Assembly: GCF_039531165.1 (NCBI RefSeq)
Contig: NZ_BAAAPN010000021.1
Location: 12,824 to 76,823, forward strand
Length of the DNA stretch: 64,000 nucleotides
Source: Nostocoides_A vanveenii
Lineage (GTDB): Bacteria; Actinomycetota; Actinomycetes; Actinomycetales; Dermatophilaceae
Direction of reading: 5' to 3'
Made by a program: the position numbers and the translations under genes. The notes under the pieces are model-generated. The model made no database searches, was not told the origin of the DNA, and worked only from the letters and a program-made list of their open reading frames with translations. Numbering within the stretch: the first letter of the stretch is position 1; the number at the start of each line of letters is the position of its first letter. Of this stretch, positions 9,384 through 17,943 are shown piece by piece.

Positions 9384-11215
9384 CCGCCTCAGCGGCGACC
9401 CTGCTCGCGGGTAACGCGGCATCGCTCGCGACGGCCGCGGAGGGTGCGGCACCCGCCCGGGCGGGTGGGCCGGCATACCAGGGACAGGTGATGGGCGGCG
9501 CGTTCGCGGACATGTATCCCGTGGATATCGCGAGCACCGGCTCCTACTACTACGTCATCGATCCGGGCAACTACCAGATCGAACGCGTCGTCCGGTCGAG
9601 CGGCACGATCGACAAGCGCACCCCGCGCGGCGGTGGCGCGGGCACCGACGAGCTCGCCGCCGCGCGAGCGCTCGCGGTCGACAGCGCCGGCAGCGTCTAT
9701 GTCGCCGACACCCCGAACAACCGGGTCGTGACGTATGACGCGGGGCTGGCGCGCACCGGCGGCTGGGGGAAGAAGGGCAGTGGCGTCGGCGACTTCACCG
9801 CCATCTACGGCGTGGCGATCGGACCGGGGCTGACGACCACCGGTGCGTCCGCGGAGGTGGTCTACACCATCGACGGCGACCGGGTGCAGCGCTTCACCCG
9901 GGACGGCAAGGACCCCAAGGTCTTCGCGACCGGCTTCAACCAGCCCCGGCAGATCGAGGTCAACAAGGCCAGTGGCGATGTCTATGTCGTCAATGCACGG
10001 GACCGCAAGATCGTCGGCTTCGACAAATTCGGCGTCCAGAAGTTCGAGTTCGGCAATGGTGTCGGGTCCGGTCCGGGTCAGTTCCAGGGCGATCCGCGCG
10101 GGATCACGGCCACGGCGACCGGATCGCTGATCTTCGTCACCGACGACGGCAATCGGCGCGTGCAGGTCTGGGGGCGTGGCTCCGACGGCACGTACACCTA
10201 TCGCTACGCGATCGGGTCGCCGACGACCACGGTCTTCACCGATCCGCGTGGTTTGGACATGACCCCCGACGGGAAGCTCGTCGTCACCGACGAGTGGGAC
10301 TACTCCCTCAAGGAGTTCACGGTCACCTCGACGAGCGCGAAGCAGACGCGGCGGCTCTTCGGGCACGCGGCCGGCCTGCCCGGGGCCAACTGCCCGCGCG
10401 GCCTCGCGGCCGACAAGACCGGGCATCTGTTCACCAGTGACTGGTGGAATCAACGCATCGTGCGCACCAGCCTCACCGGCGCCAGCGCGATGTCCTGGGG
10501 CAAGCGGGGCACGCGCAATGATCCCGGATCGCTGAACTTCGCGTGGGGCGTGGCGGTCCAGCCGAGCACCGGGCGGGTCTTCGTCGCCAACCGGGAGTCG
10601 CACGAGATCACCGTCTTTGACAATGCAGCGGGCAACCACAAGTGGCTGACCAAGTGGGGCTCACGCGGCTCGGTGTCCGCGGGCACGCAGCTGACGTTCC
10701 CGCAGGGGCTGACCTTCGCTGCGGACGGGACCTTGTACGTCGTCGACACCGGCAACGGCCGGGTCAAGCAGTTCCGGGTCGATGCGGCCGGCAATGGTGC
10801 GTGGGTGCGGACGATCGGCAATGGCGTCGGCGCCGCGGTCGGGCAGTTCAGCATGCCGACCGGCATCTCGGTCGGTGCGGACGGCGCGATCTGGGTGGCC
10901 GACACCCGCAACAGCCGGGTTCAGGTCTTCCGGGGTGGGTCGTGGACGGCATACGGCACGCCAACCGGGTCGACGAAGGCCTTCAATGTGCCCTGGGGCG
11001 TGACCGTGGCGCCCGACGGCTATGTCTGGGTGGCCGACACCGGCCGCAAGCGTCTGGTGCGCATGAGCGCGACGGGTGCCTTCAGCTATGAGGTGACCGG
11101 GGCGTCCGCGGGGACCGCCGACTTCGGTGGGCCGTTCCAGGTGCTTTTCACCTCTGCGACGACGATGTATGTCTCCGACACCTGGGGCAACCGGGTGATC
11201 AAACTCGGCTGGTAG
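9353..11215 (+). CDS. Secreted NHL-repeat beta-propeller protein
   Basis: The ATG at 9353 follows a GGGGAGG ribosome site. The N terminus (RRRTLLTASAATLLAGNAAS) has twin arginines, a hydrophobic core and an Ala-rich cleavage region, so it is exported, probably by Tat. The rest is made of NHL-like repeats of about 45 residues, seen as recurring segments such as VDSAGSVYVADTPNNRVVTY, LYVVDTGNGRVKQF, IWVADTRNSRVQVF and VWVADTGRKRLVRM, which together would form one or two six-bladed propellers. NHL propellers bind ligands or act as lactonase-like scaffolds; the role here is unknown. It overlaps the lipase gene upstream and is followed by a second propeller gene. Confidence 0.8.
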   Translation: MHTPRRRTLLTASAATLLAGNAASLATAAEGAAPARAGGPAYQGQVMGGAFADMYPVDIASTGSYYYVIDPGNYQIERVVRSSGTIDKRTPRGGGAGTDELAAARALAVDSAGSVYVADTPNNRVVTYDAGLARTGGWGKKGSGVGDFTAIYGVAIGPGLTTTGASAEVVYTIDGDRVQRFTRDGKDPKVFATGFNQPRQIEVNKASGDVYVVNARDRKIVGFDKFGVQKFEFGNGVGSGPGQFQGDPRGITATATGSLIFVTDDGNRRVQVWGRGSDGTYTYRYAIGSPTTTVFTDPRGLDMTPDGKLVVTDEWDYSLKEFTVTSTSAKQTRRLFGHAAGLPGANCPRGLAADKTGHLFTSDWWNQRIVRTSLTGASAMSWGKRGTRNDPGSLNFAWGVAVQPSTGRVFVANRESHEITVFDNAAGNHKWLTKWGSRGSVSAGTQLTFPQGLTFAADGTLYVVDTGNGRVKQFRVDAAGNGAWVRTIGNGVGAAVGQFSMPTGISVGADGAIWVADTRNSRVQVFRGGSWTAYGTPTGSTKAFNVPWGVTVAPDGYVWVADTGRKRLVRMSATGAFSYEVTGASAGTADFGGPFQVLFTSATTMYVSDTWGNRVIKLGW

Positions 11216-11290
11216 CCCGGTCGCCTGAGGGTTGTCGGTGGCGCCTACTACGGTGAGGAACGGCATACCGGAATGGCAAAGGAGTCATCG

Positions 11291-12154
11291 ATGACCACGG
11301 CAGCGGTGTTGGCAACGGGCTTGGCGTTCGGCGAGGGGCCGAGATGGCGTGACGGTCGGCTGTGGTTCAGCGATTTCTACCGGCACGCGGTTTTCACCCT
11401 CGGCATGGACGGCGTGGAGACCAAGGTCGTCGATGTGCCGGGGCAGCCATCGGGGTTGGGGTGGCTGCCCGACGGGCGCCTGCTCGTCGTCAGCATGCTG
11501 GATAAGAAGGTCATGCGGCTGGAGCCCGACGGCGCGCTCGTCGAGCATGCCGACCTGACGGAGTTGGCCGACTTCCACGCCAACGACCTGATCACCGATA
11601 ACTTAGGCCGGTCGTTCGTCGGCAACTTCGGTTATGACCTGCACCACGACATGGCCGAGCGCGATGTGCCGACGATCCTGGGTGACGAGTCTGCCGGGTC
11701 GACGACGCTCGCGCGGGTCGAGGTCGACGGCTCCGTACACGTGGCCGCCGAGCACGTCCGCTTCCCCAACGGCATGGCGCTGATCGACGACGGTCGCACG
11801 CTGATTCTCGCCGAGACCTTGCGCTTGCAGTTGACCGCCTTCGACGTCGCGTCGGATGGGACGTTGAGCAACCGGCGCGTATGGGCCTCGACCGCTCCGC
11901 AGATGGTCGCGCCGGATGGCATCTGCGCCGACCCTGAGGGCGGCATCTGGGTCGCCGCCGCGCTGGGCAACGCCGTCGTGCGCTATGCCGAGGGCGGCGA
12001 GGTCACCGGCCAGGTCGAGACCAGCCAGATCGCGTATGCCTGCGCCCTCGGCGGCCCTGACGGCCGGACCCTCTTCGCCATGACCGCGCCCTCGAGCGAG
12101 CCGTCCGTCGTGGACGGTCACCGGTTGGGATGCATCGAGATCGCCACCGTCTAG
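11291..12154 (+). CDS. SMP-30/gluconolactonase family protein
   Basis: The start at 11291 is preferred over the in-frame ATG at 11273 because AAGGAG sits 7 bp before it. The 287-residue product has the SMP-30 signature: an N-terminal metal-ligand Glu in GLAFGEGPRWRDGRLWFSD, the central HANDLITDNLGRSFVGNFG segment, RFPNGMALIDDGRTLILAE, and the C-terminal APDGICADPEGGIWVAAALG. Members are six-bladed, divalent-metal lactone hydrolases of sugar or drug-like lactones. It is cytoplasmic, with no signal. It is followed after 8 bp by a rhodanese gene, likely in one transcript. Family assignment is secure; the substrate is unknown. Confidence 0.85.
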   Translation: MTTAAVLATGLAFGEGPRWRDGRLWFSDFYRHAVFTLGMDGVETKVVDVPGQPSGLGWLPDGRLLVVSMLDKKVMRLEPDGALVEHADLTELADFHANDLITDNLGRSFVGNFGYDLHHDMAERDVPTILGDESAGSTTLARVEVDGSVHVAAEHVRFPNGMALIDDGRTLILAETLRLQLTAFDVASDGTLSNRRVWASTAPQMVAPDGICADPEGGIWVAAALGNAVVRYAEGGEVTGQVETSQIAYACALGGPDGRTLFAMTAPSSEPSVVDGHRLGCIEIATV

Positions 12155-12162
12155 GAGGATAG

Positions 12163-12615
12163 ATGAGCAGTCGCAAACCCGGCGAACCGCTCGCGCGCAA
12201 TGCGGCGAGTCTGGTCGCCGAAGCCGATGCCAAAGTCGAGACGCTGGCCCTCGCGGATGCCGTGGGCCTGCTCGATGACCCGGGCGTCCTTTTCGTCGAC
12301 ATCCGCGATCCGCGCGAGCGGGAGCGACTCGGCACCATCCCGGGGGCGCTGTCGGCGCCCCGCGGGATGCTGGAGTTCTGGGTCGACCCCGAGTCGCCGT
12401 ATTACAAGCCTGAGCTCGACGACGGGCGCCGACTGGTGCTCTATTGCGGTTCGGCCTGGCGCTCGGCGCTGGCGACCGCAACGCTGACCGAGATGGGTCG
12501 CGAGGACGTCACCCACCTCGCGGGCGGGTTCAGCGCCTGGCAGGCGGCCGGTCACCCGCTCGAGGCAGTCGGGCGCCGACAGGCAGCCAACCGGCCACCC
12601 GCGCCCGGCGTCTAG
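12163..12615 (+). CDS. Rhodanese-like domain protein
   Basis: The start is preceded by TAGGAGGATAG. This is a single rhodanese domain: VLFVDIRDPRERERLGTIPG, then the active-site loop LVLYCGSAWRSALATATL with the catalytic Cys, and the C-terminal THLAGGFSAWQAAGHPL. Rhodaneses move sulfane sulfur through a cysteine persulfide. The 150-residue length and the insertion before the active-site loop (FWVDPESPYYKPELDD) match stand-alone bacterial forms. The gene lies 8 bp downstream of the SMP-30 gene and 45 bp upstream of a secreted peptidase with its own ribosome site. Confidence 0.85.
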   Translation: MSSRKPGEPLARNAASLVAEADAKVETLALADAVGLLDDPGVLFVDIRDPRERERLGTIPGALSAPRGMLEFWVDPESPYYKPELDDGRRLVLYCGSAWRSALATATLTEMGREDVTHLAGGFSAWQAAGHPLEAVGRRQAANRPPAPGV

Positions 12616-12660
12616 GGTTTCGAGAGCCCGCTGGGCCCGCCACACAAAGGAGCAGGGGAA

Positions 12661-14976
12661 ATGCGCGCGCGAGTTCGTTCGGTCTGGCTGGCAATTGTCG
12701 GGGTCGCCGCCCTTCTGGTGGGGGGTGCCGCGCCGGGCTTCACGGCCGCCCCGCCCACGGCATCCGGGGCGTCGAATGCCCGGCAGGAGGTGCCTGCGCG
12801 GCTGGTCCGGTTGACCGGGGACCCGGCGCCCGGTGTCAAAGGCGAGGCTGCTCGCGGGCGGCCGGACACGGCATACGTGCTCGTGGGTGGGCAACGCATC
12901 CCGGTGGCATTGACGCTGATCCGCGGGGTGCCGACCGGGGCCGTCCTGGCGCGGTTGTCCGCGCCCGTCGGTGGTGACGATGCGGCGATCGGTGCGGCGC
13001 TTGCGCGCGGCACGGTCGCGGTGGCCTCGGTGCGCGTCGATCCCGGGGAGCGGCACGGCACCGATCTCGGCGAACACCACGTGCTCGTCGTTCCCGTCTA
13101 CTGGGAGTCATCGACCACCGACGCGGGGGAGTTGGCCCGCAGCTTCGGGGCGATGGCGGACTACTACAAACGCAACACGAACGCCAAGATCACCCTGGCG
13201 ACCGCGACGATCATGGCGCCGCAGAAGATCACACTGACGACGACGCAAAGGGACGAGTGCGACTACACCGCGATCGAGTCGAAGGTGCGCACTATCACCG
13301 GCACCACGCCGCACGATCGCTTCCACCACATCGTCGCGGTGATGGAGAATCTCCCGTCCTGCTGGTGGGGTGGGCTTGCGACCCTCGGCCCCTCCGCCAC
13401 CGGCGACGGATTCATCTGGGTCAACGGCTATCCACTCGCCTCGTTGCTGGCCCACGAAATGGGTCACAACTTGGACCTGACGCACAGCGGCGCGCTGTGG
13501 TGCTTCGACTCGCGGGGCAAGCGGGTCCCGCTGTCCGACACCTGCCGGTCGACCACCTATGACGACGCCTGGGATGTCATGGGTAATCAGCCGTACGGTT
13601 TCGGTGCCATCGGCGCCTTCAACCTCGACCGGCTCGGCGTCTTGGGCGTGGGCGATCGTGTCGTGGTCCCGGGCAGCGCGACTGTGACCCTCAAGCCGCT
13701 CGAGGCCGGCGTAGGGCTGCGATCAGTGGCGTTCATCGACGGTAACGCCCGCTACGAGATCGAGTACCGGATCGCCGCCGGCGACGACCGGTATATCGAC
13801 GCCGCCACGTATGTCGACGGCTCAGGTGTCCGTCGGACCCGACCGGGTGGCGGGGTGATCATCCGGCGCTACGGCCTGGGCTGGGATAACGACGATCAGG
13901 AGTTCGACGTGGTCGACTTCCATCCGCTCGCCACTGAGGAGACCTACGACCGACACCCAGGTCTCGAGGCCGGTGAGTCCTTCACGTGGCCGGGTTCGCG
14001 GCGCGCGATCCGCGTGGAGTCGACGTCGTCCGCTGGCGCAGTCATCACCATCTCGCGTCCACATGGCGATGTCGTGCGGTGGTATGGCGCGGACCGCTAC
14101 AGCACCTCACTGACCATTGCGCAGAACGCCTTCGGCGGCAGCGGAAGCGACCTATTCCTCGCCAGCGGCAACGTCTTCACCGACGCGTTGAGCGGGGCCG
14201 GTGTGGCCGGCCGGGCGGGCAGCCCCCTCTTGCTCACTCCGCGCGACGACCTACCCATCGACATGCTCCAGGTCGTCTTCGACACGAAGCCGCCGCTGGC
14301 CACCATCCTCGGTGGGCCGGCGAGCGTCGGAACCTGGGCCGAATCGCTCCTGGAGAGTCAGGTGGCGAAGGTCCGCCGCCTCGCTGGAGCCGACCGCTAC
14401 GAAGCGAGCGCGGCCATCTCGCAGGCAAGTTTCACCCCGGGCGTCGACGTCGCCTATGTCGCCTCCGGTCTCGTCTTTCCCGATGCTCTCTCGGGGGCTC
14501 CGGTCTCGGGTCTCCGGGGTGGTCCCATGTTGCTGACCCGTCCCGATGCGCTCCCGGATGCCATCGCGAGCGAGTTGCGCCGGGTGCAGCCGAAATCCGT
14601 TGTGGTGCTGGGCGGGCCCGCATCGATCAACGACGCGGTGCTGGGCCAGATCGCGGCAGCTGCGGGGGTGACTCCGTCACGGATCAGCGGCGCCGACCGC
14701 TACGAGGTCTCGGCCGCCGTCTCCGCGGCGAACTTCCCCGCAGGCACCGACACCGTTTTCATCGCCTCGGGCGCGATCTTCACCGACGCTCTCTCGGGTG
14801 CACCGGCCGCTGTCGTGCACAAGGGCCCGATGCTGCTGGTCACCAGCAGCCGGATCCCGGACGCCATCCGCGCCGAGCTGACGCGCCTGAAGCCACGCAC
14901 CATCGTCATCCTGGGCGGACCCCATAGCGTCGGCTCCGGCGTGGCGACGGCCCTGCAGGCCTACCTGCGCTCGTGA
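12661..14976 (+). CDS. Secreted zinc metallopeptidase with three cell-wall-binding repeats
   Basis: AAAGGAG precedes the ATG. A Sec signal peptide (VWLAIVGVAALLVGGAAPGF) ends near residue 28. The middle of the protein holds a zincin site, HEMGHNLDLTH, beginning at residue 265 and matching HExxHxxxxxH, with conserved cysteines in CWWGG and LWCFDSRG. From about residue 480, three cell-wall-binding type 2 repeats follow; each has a GADRY(S/E)xS opening, FxDALSGAP and a closing VVLGGPASI. The protein is therefore exported and held on the cell wall while cleaving extracellular protein. A paralogue without the zinc motif lies at 33278-35011. A 178-bp gap with a CRP-type site follows. Confidence 0.85.
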   Translation: MRARVRSVWLAIVGVAALLVGGAAPGFTAAPPTASGASNARQEVPARLVRLTGDPAPGVKGEAARGRPDTAYVLVGGQRIPVALTLIRGVPTGAVLARLSAPVGGDDAAIGAALARGTVAVASVRVDPGERHGTDLGEHHVLVVPVYWESSTTDAGELARSFGAMADYYKRNTNAKITLATATIMAPQKITLTTTQRDECDYTAIESKVRTITGTTPHDRFHHIVAVMENLPSCWWGGLATLGPSATGDGFIWVNGYPLASLLAHEMGHNLDLTHSGALWCFDSRGKRVPLSDTCRSTTYDDAWDVMGNQPYGFGAIGAFNLDRLGVLGVGDRVVVPGSATVTLKPLEAGVGLRSVAFIDGNARYEIEYRIAAGDDRYIDAATYVDGSGVRRTRPGGGVIIRRYGLGWDNDDQEFDVVDFHPLATEETYDRHPGLEAGESFTWPGSRRAIRVESTSSAGAVITISRPHGDVVRWYGADRYSTSLTIAQNAFGGSGSDLFLASGNVFTDALSGAGVAGRAGSPLLLTPRDDLPIDMLQVVFDTKPPLATILGGPASVGTWAESLLESQVAKVRRLAGADRYEASAAISQASFTPGVDVAYVASGLVFPDALSGAPVSGLRGGPMLLTRPDALPDAIASELRRVQPKSVVVLGGPASINDAVLGQIAAAAGVTPSRISGADRYEVSAAVSAANFPAGTDTVFIASGAIFTDALSGAPAAVVHKGPMLLVTSSRIPDAIRAELTRLKPRTIVILGGPHSVGSGVATALQAYLRS

Positions 14977-15046
14977 GCGTTCGCACGGCGGCGTACCCCG
15001 GGTCTGTTCGCCGAGCGTGTCAGTCAGGTGAGGTAGGCGGCCCGGT

Positions 15047-15062
15047 TGTGAACCGCATCACA
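15047..15062. promoter_or_regulatory. CRP/GlxR-type binding site
   Basis: The sequence TGTGAACCGCATCACA fits TGTGA-N6-TCACA exactly, the consensus of Crp/GlxR regulators. It lies 92 bp upstream of the start at 15154, in the 177-bp gap after the cell-wall-binding peptidase, a suitable place for an activator or repressor of that gene. The rest of the gap shows no small ORF or RNA that I can support. The match is direct; function is inference. Confidence 0.5.
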
Positions 15063-15153
15063 TTCGGGGGCGATCGGGTAACGATTTCATCACGCACGGC
15101 GTCGATAGTGGGACCGCCGCTTCGACCTTCGAAACCGATCTCTGAACTCTTCT

Positions 15154-15996
15154 ATGCCTGATGCCACCGACACCCTGATCCGACCTCAAGGCAATGACGC
15201 CGCTTCCGACTCCGACACTCCCGATAAGACTCCCGGCTATCTCGGCCTGTCCTTGACCCAGATCCTTGGTGGTGCGCTGGCCGCCGTCAGCGCTGCCGCC
15301 CTCGGTGCGCGGCTCGGCCTGGCCGGAACCCTGAGCGGCGCGGCGATCGGCAGCATGGTCTCCGCCGTCGCCGCGGCGGCCTACACCGAGTCGCTGCGGC
15401 GCACTCGCACGGTGATCCGCACGCGCACGCTCACCGCGGTCGCCGGTGCGCGAACCGGCGCTGTGGTCGCCGATGCCGAAACGGACGAGGACGGATCGCC
15501 GCTCCTGACGCGGGCGGGCGACCGAGAATGGCGCCCGACCCGCGCCGGCGACCGGGCGCTCGGACGACGGATCGCGCTCGGCGCGGCGGCCCTCTTCGCC
15601 GGCGTGTTAGTGCTGATCACCGGCATCGAGCTAGGGATGGGCCGCGCCCTGGACGGTCAGTCCGGGACCACGGTGCGCCAAGTGGTGGAGAAGGCCGGCA
15701 CCGGCAAGGCCGGGAGCACGAAGCCCGTCGTGCCCTCCTCGTCCTCGACCTCGGACTCGCCGGCGAGCAGCCCTTCGGACTCGCCGACCAGCCAGACTCC
15801 GGGGACCTCGACGGACACCCCGACCACGTCCACCGATACGCCGACGACCTCGACGGACACGCCGACGACGTCCACCGAGGCGCCCAGCACGCCGACCGAC
15901 CCGGGCACCCCGGATGCCACGAGCACCGACGCCGCCACACCCAATGTCGAGGGCGGCCTCGACCCCCTCTCGGACCCCTCGCCCGCGCTCCCGTAG
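15154..15996 (+). CDS. Membrane protein with Thr/Pro-rich extracellular tail
   Basis: The 280-residue product has a glycine/alanine-rich hydrophobic region at residues 33-73 (ALAAVSAAALGARLGLAGTL), a charged linker, a clear membrane helix at about residues 135-158 (RIALGAAALFAGVLVLITGI) and a C-terminal tail dominated by Ser, Thr, Pro and Asp. Within the tail, TDTPTTS is repeated four times in tandem. The tail is probably outside the cell and may be glycosylated or span the wall. I do not recognise a family; small actinobacterial membrane proteins with this glycine-zipper plus helix layout are common. A CRP-type site lies upstream, and it converges on the ERCC4 gene 23 bp away. Confidence 0.65.
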   Translation: MPDATDTLIRPQGNDAASDSDTPDKTPGYLGLSLTQILGGALAAVSAAALGARLGLAGTLSGAAIGSMVSAVAAAAYTESLRRTRTVIRTRTLTAVAGARTGAVVADAETDEDGSPLLTRAGDREWRPTRAGDRALGRRIALGAAALFAGVLVLITGIELGMGRALDGQSGTTVRQVVEKAGTGKAGSTKPVVPSSSSTSDSPASSPSDSPTSQTPGTSTDTPTTSTDTPTTSTDTPTTSTEAPSTPTDPGTPDATSTDAATPNVEGGLDPLSDPSPALP

Positions 15997-16019
15997 CCCT
16001 CGGTCCTCGGCGGGCGGGT

Positions 16020-16907
16020 TTACTCGGACTCGCCGGGAGCCGCGCGCAGCTGGTCAGACGCCAAACCGTCGCCCAGGACCGACGGGTCCGCAGCCCAGCG
16101 CAGACTGGCCCCGCCGCTGTGGCGGGCATCGGCCAAGGCGGCACCCAGGAAGCGGTAGGTCCACTCCTGCGCCAACGCCCGGGTTTCGGCAAAGATGACC
16201 GGCACGCTCGGGAAGTGCACCTGGCACTCGGCGAGCATCTCGGCGACAAGCGCCGGCCGGACGTGGGTCAGCTTGAAGATCTGCGAATACCGGTCCTCGA
16301 CCACCACCGCGGCGTGCGGCACGGTCACCAGCTCGCTCAGCACCGCCCGCAGCTGGCCACTGCTGAGGCTCCTGACCAGGTCGTCAACACCTTTACGCTC
16401 GACGACCGCGACCAGTTCGCTGTCCAGTTCCACGCCATAGTCGCCGACGCGCAAGGCCCGCTTGACGACGCTCGCCTGCTGATGGCTGAATTTCCACCCA
16501 TACCGCTCGCGGCTATCGACGACGATCTCCAGATCGCCTAGGCCGGACGCCCGCGCGGTTGGCAGGTCCACCGCGGGCTTGGCCGTCTTAGTGGTCCGCG
16601 GCGATTGCCAGAACACCATTTCGCGCCCGCGCGCCCGCGCGATCACGAACTGTGAGCGGTTCTCCCGTGACCGCTCCAGCACCAGATCGATCGAGGCGCC
16701 CCGCCGCACGCAGGAGCGCACGGGGAGCGCCTCGATGATCTCGGCGTCCGGCGGCCAGTCATCCCCGCCGCGGAAACAGAACACCTTGCTCGTCCGGGGC
16801 CACGTTTCCCGGGCCCGCAGGACGATGCCGTCGCCCAGGGGGATCCGCAGCAGGTAGGGCAGCGAGGACTCGGTGTCCGGGTTGCGCGCGATGAGGAAGT
16901 CGGCCAA
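16020..16907 (-). CDS. ERCC4-domain nuclease-like protein
   Basis: TTG start at 16907. After an N-terminal 130 residues without clear homology, residues about 140-270 carry the XPF/ERCC4 nuclease core: LEIVVDSRERYGWKF (the D-SRE acidic site), LRVGDYGVEL, and VAVVERKGVDDLV with the ERKxxxD catalytic motif. All key acidic residues are present, so it is probably a metal-dependent DNA nuclease acting on branched or flapped DNA. XPF in eukaryotes and Hef in archaea are the model relatives; the bacterial stand-alone form is poorly studied. It begins 5 bp after the stop of the repeat-tailed membrane protein gene upstream, so both belong to one minus-strand operon. Confidence 0.8.
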   Translation of the reverse strand: MADFLIARNPDTESSLPYLLRIPLGDGIVLRARETWPRTSKVFCFRGGDDWPPDAEIIEALPVRSCVRRGASIDLVLERSRENRSQFVIARARGREMVFWQSPRTTKTAKPAVDLPTARASGLGDLEIVVDSRERYGWKFSHQQASVVKRALRVGDYGVELDSELVAVVERKGVDDLVRSLSSGQLRAVLSELVTVPHAAVVVEDRYSQIFKLTHVRPALVAEMLAECQVHFPSVPVIFAETRALAQEWTYRFLGAALADARHSGGASLRWAADPSVLGDGLASDQLRAAPGESE

Positions 16908-16912
16908 CTCGC

Positions 16913-17806
16913 TCAGCCGGACGTGGGGGGCGTGCCCGTCCCGCTGCCCGACCCGGGCGGTGGTGGCGGCGTGCCGTACCCGGACGGCGGGGGTGGAGGC
17001 GCGGTGGGGTAGTTCGCCGGAGGCGGCGGGGTGCCGTAGGTGGGCGGACCGGCATACGGCTGGCTGGCATCACTCGACTGCCCGTATGACGGCTGCCCAC
17101 CGTAGGTCTGCTGACCCCCGTACGTCTGCTGACCCCCGTAGGTCTGCTGACCCCCGTAGGTCTGCTGACCCCCGAAGGGCGGCTGGCCCCCGTACGGCGG
17201 CTGCCCGCCGTACGGCGGCTGCCCGCCGTAGACCGCCTCGCGGCGTTCGCGACCTGAGCGCACCATCTTCACGATGCCGACGATCGTCAGCACGACGCCG
17301 AGCAGACCGAAGAGCGTGGCGATGATGAAGGCGCCGACGATGACGCCGATGGTCTTGCCGCCGACCTTGGCGGCCGTGTCGCCGGTCAGCAACTTCGCCG
17401 GATTCGACCCGCACGTGACCGTGTAGGTGCCGGCTGTCGAGGAGGTGTAGGAGCCGCCGCTTTCGTACTGGCGGCCGTCGAAGGCGGCGCGGAAGGCCGG
17501 GCCGCTCGCCTCCATGCCGATCGTCGCGCCGTCACTCCCGAGGACCACACAGGCCTGGCTCGGCTGGCCGGTCTGACTCTCGAAGCTGGTGCCCGTCGCC
17601 GCGCCCACGTCGACCATAATCACCATGGTCGAGTTCGCTCCGAGTTCGACCGTGCCGCCGGGCGGCGTGGTCGGAACCTCCCGGACGGTGTTGAGCAGGC
17701 CCTTGCTGCCATAGGCGACGCCCCCGAAGAAGATCCCCGGCGCAAGCACGAACATGCAGATCAGGCCAAGAATGAGCGGCAGGACCCCGCGTCTCTTGGG
17801 TGGCAT
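16913..17806 (-). CDS. Two-helix membrane protein with Gly-Gln-Tyr repeat tail
   Basis: The start at 17806 is chosen because GGGGGAAAG precedes it; the frame is open to 17941. A first helix at about residues 8-30 (LPLILGLICMFVLAPGIFFG) is followed by an extracellular domain of about 115 residues with a CGSNP motif, then a second helix (VIVGAFIIATLFGLLGVVLT). The cytoplasmic C terminus is a low-complexity tail of tandem GGQQTYGGQQ/GGQPPYGGQ units and proline runs, ending TPPTSG. Such tails mediate self-association or prevent folding; no enzyme motif is visible. It is the first gene of a two-gene operon with the ERCC4 protein. Its coding repeats read as tandem CCCCCGTA(G/C)GTCTGCTGA-type DNA units. 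Confidence 0.7.
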   Translation of the reverse strand: MPPKRRGVLPLILGLICMFVLAPGIFFGGVAYGSKGLLNTVREVPTTPPGGTVELGANSTMVIMVDVGAATGTSFESQTGQPSQACVVLGSDGATIGMEASGPAFRAAFDGRQYESGGSYTSSTAGTYTVTCGSNPAKLLTGDTAAKVGGKTIGVIVGAFIIATLFGLLGVVLTIVGIVKMVRSGRERREAVYGGQPPYGGQPPYGGQPPFGGQQTYGGQQTYGGQQTYGGQQTYGGQPSYGQSSDASQPYAGPPTYGTPPPPANYPTAPPPPPSGYGTPPPPPGSGSGTGTPPTSG

Positions 17807-17943
17807 TGCTTTCCCCCTCGATTCCGGCGACGACGTGCCGCTCTGTCGCCATTCAACCGTACGGGTATCGTCCCCTGCGAGGGCGCAGGGCCCTCGACCG
17901 GACCCACACGTCCGGACCGCACATCCGCAGGGGAGTTTCACCG

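Noticed and set aside
14976..15154. tRNA or small RNA gene in the gap after the wall-binding peptidase
   Set aside because: No cloverleaf or strong hairpin could be drawn; only the CRP-type site stands out. No tRNA or rRNA was recognised anywhere in the window.
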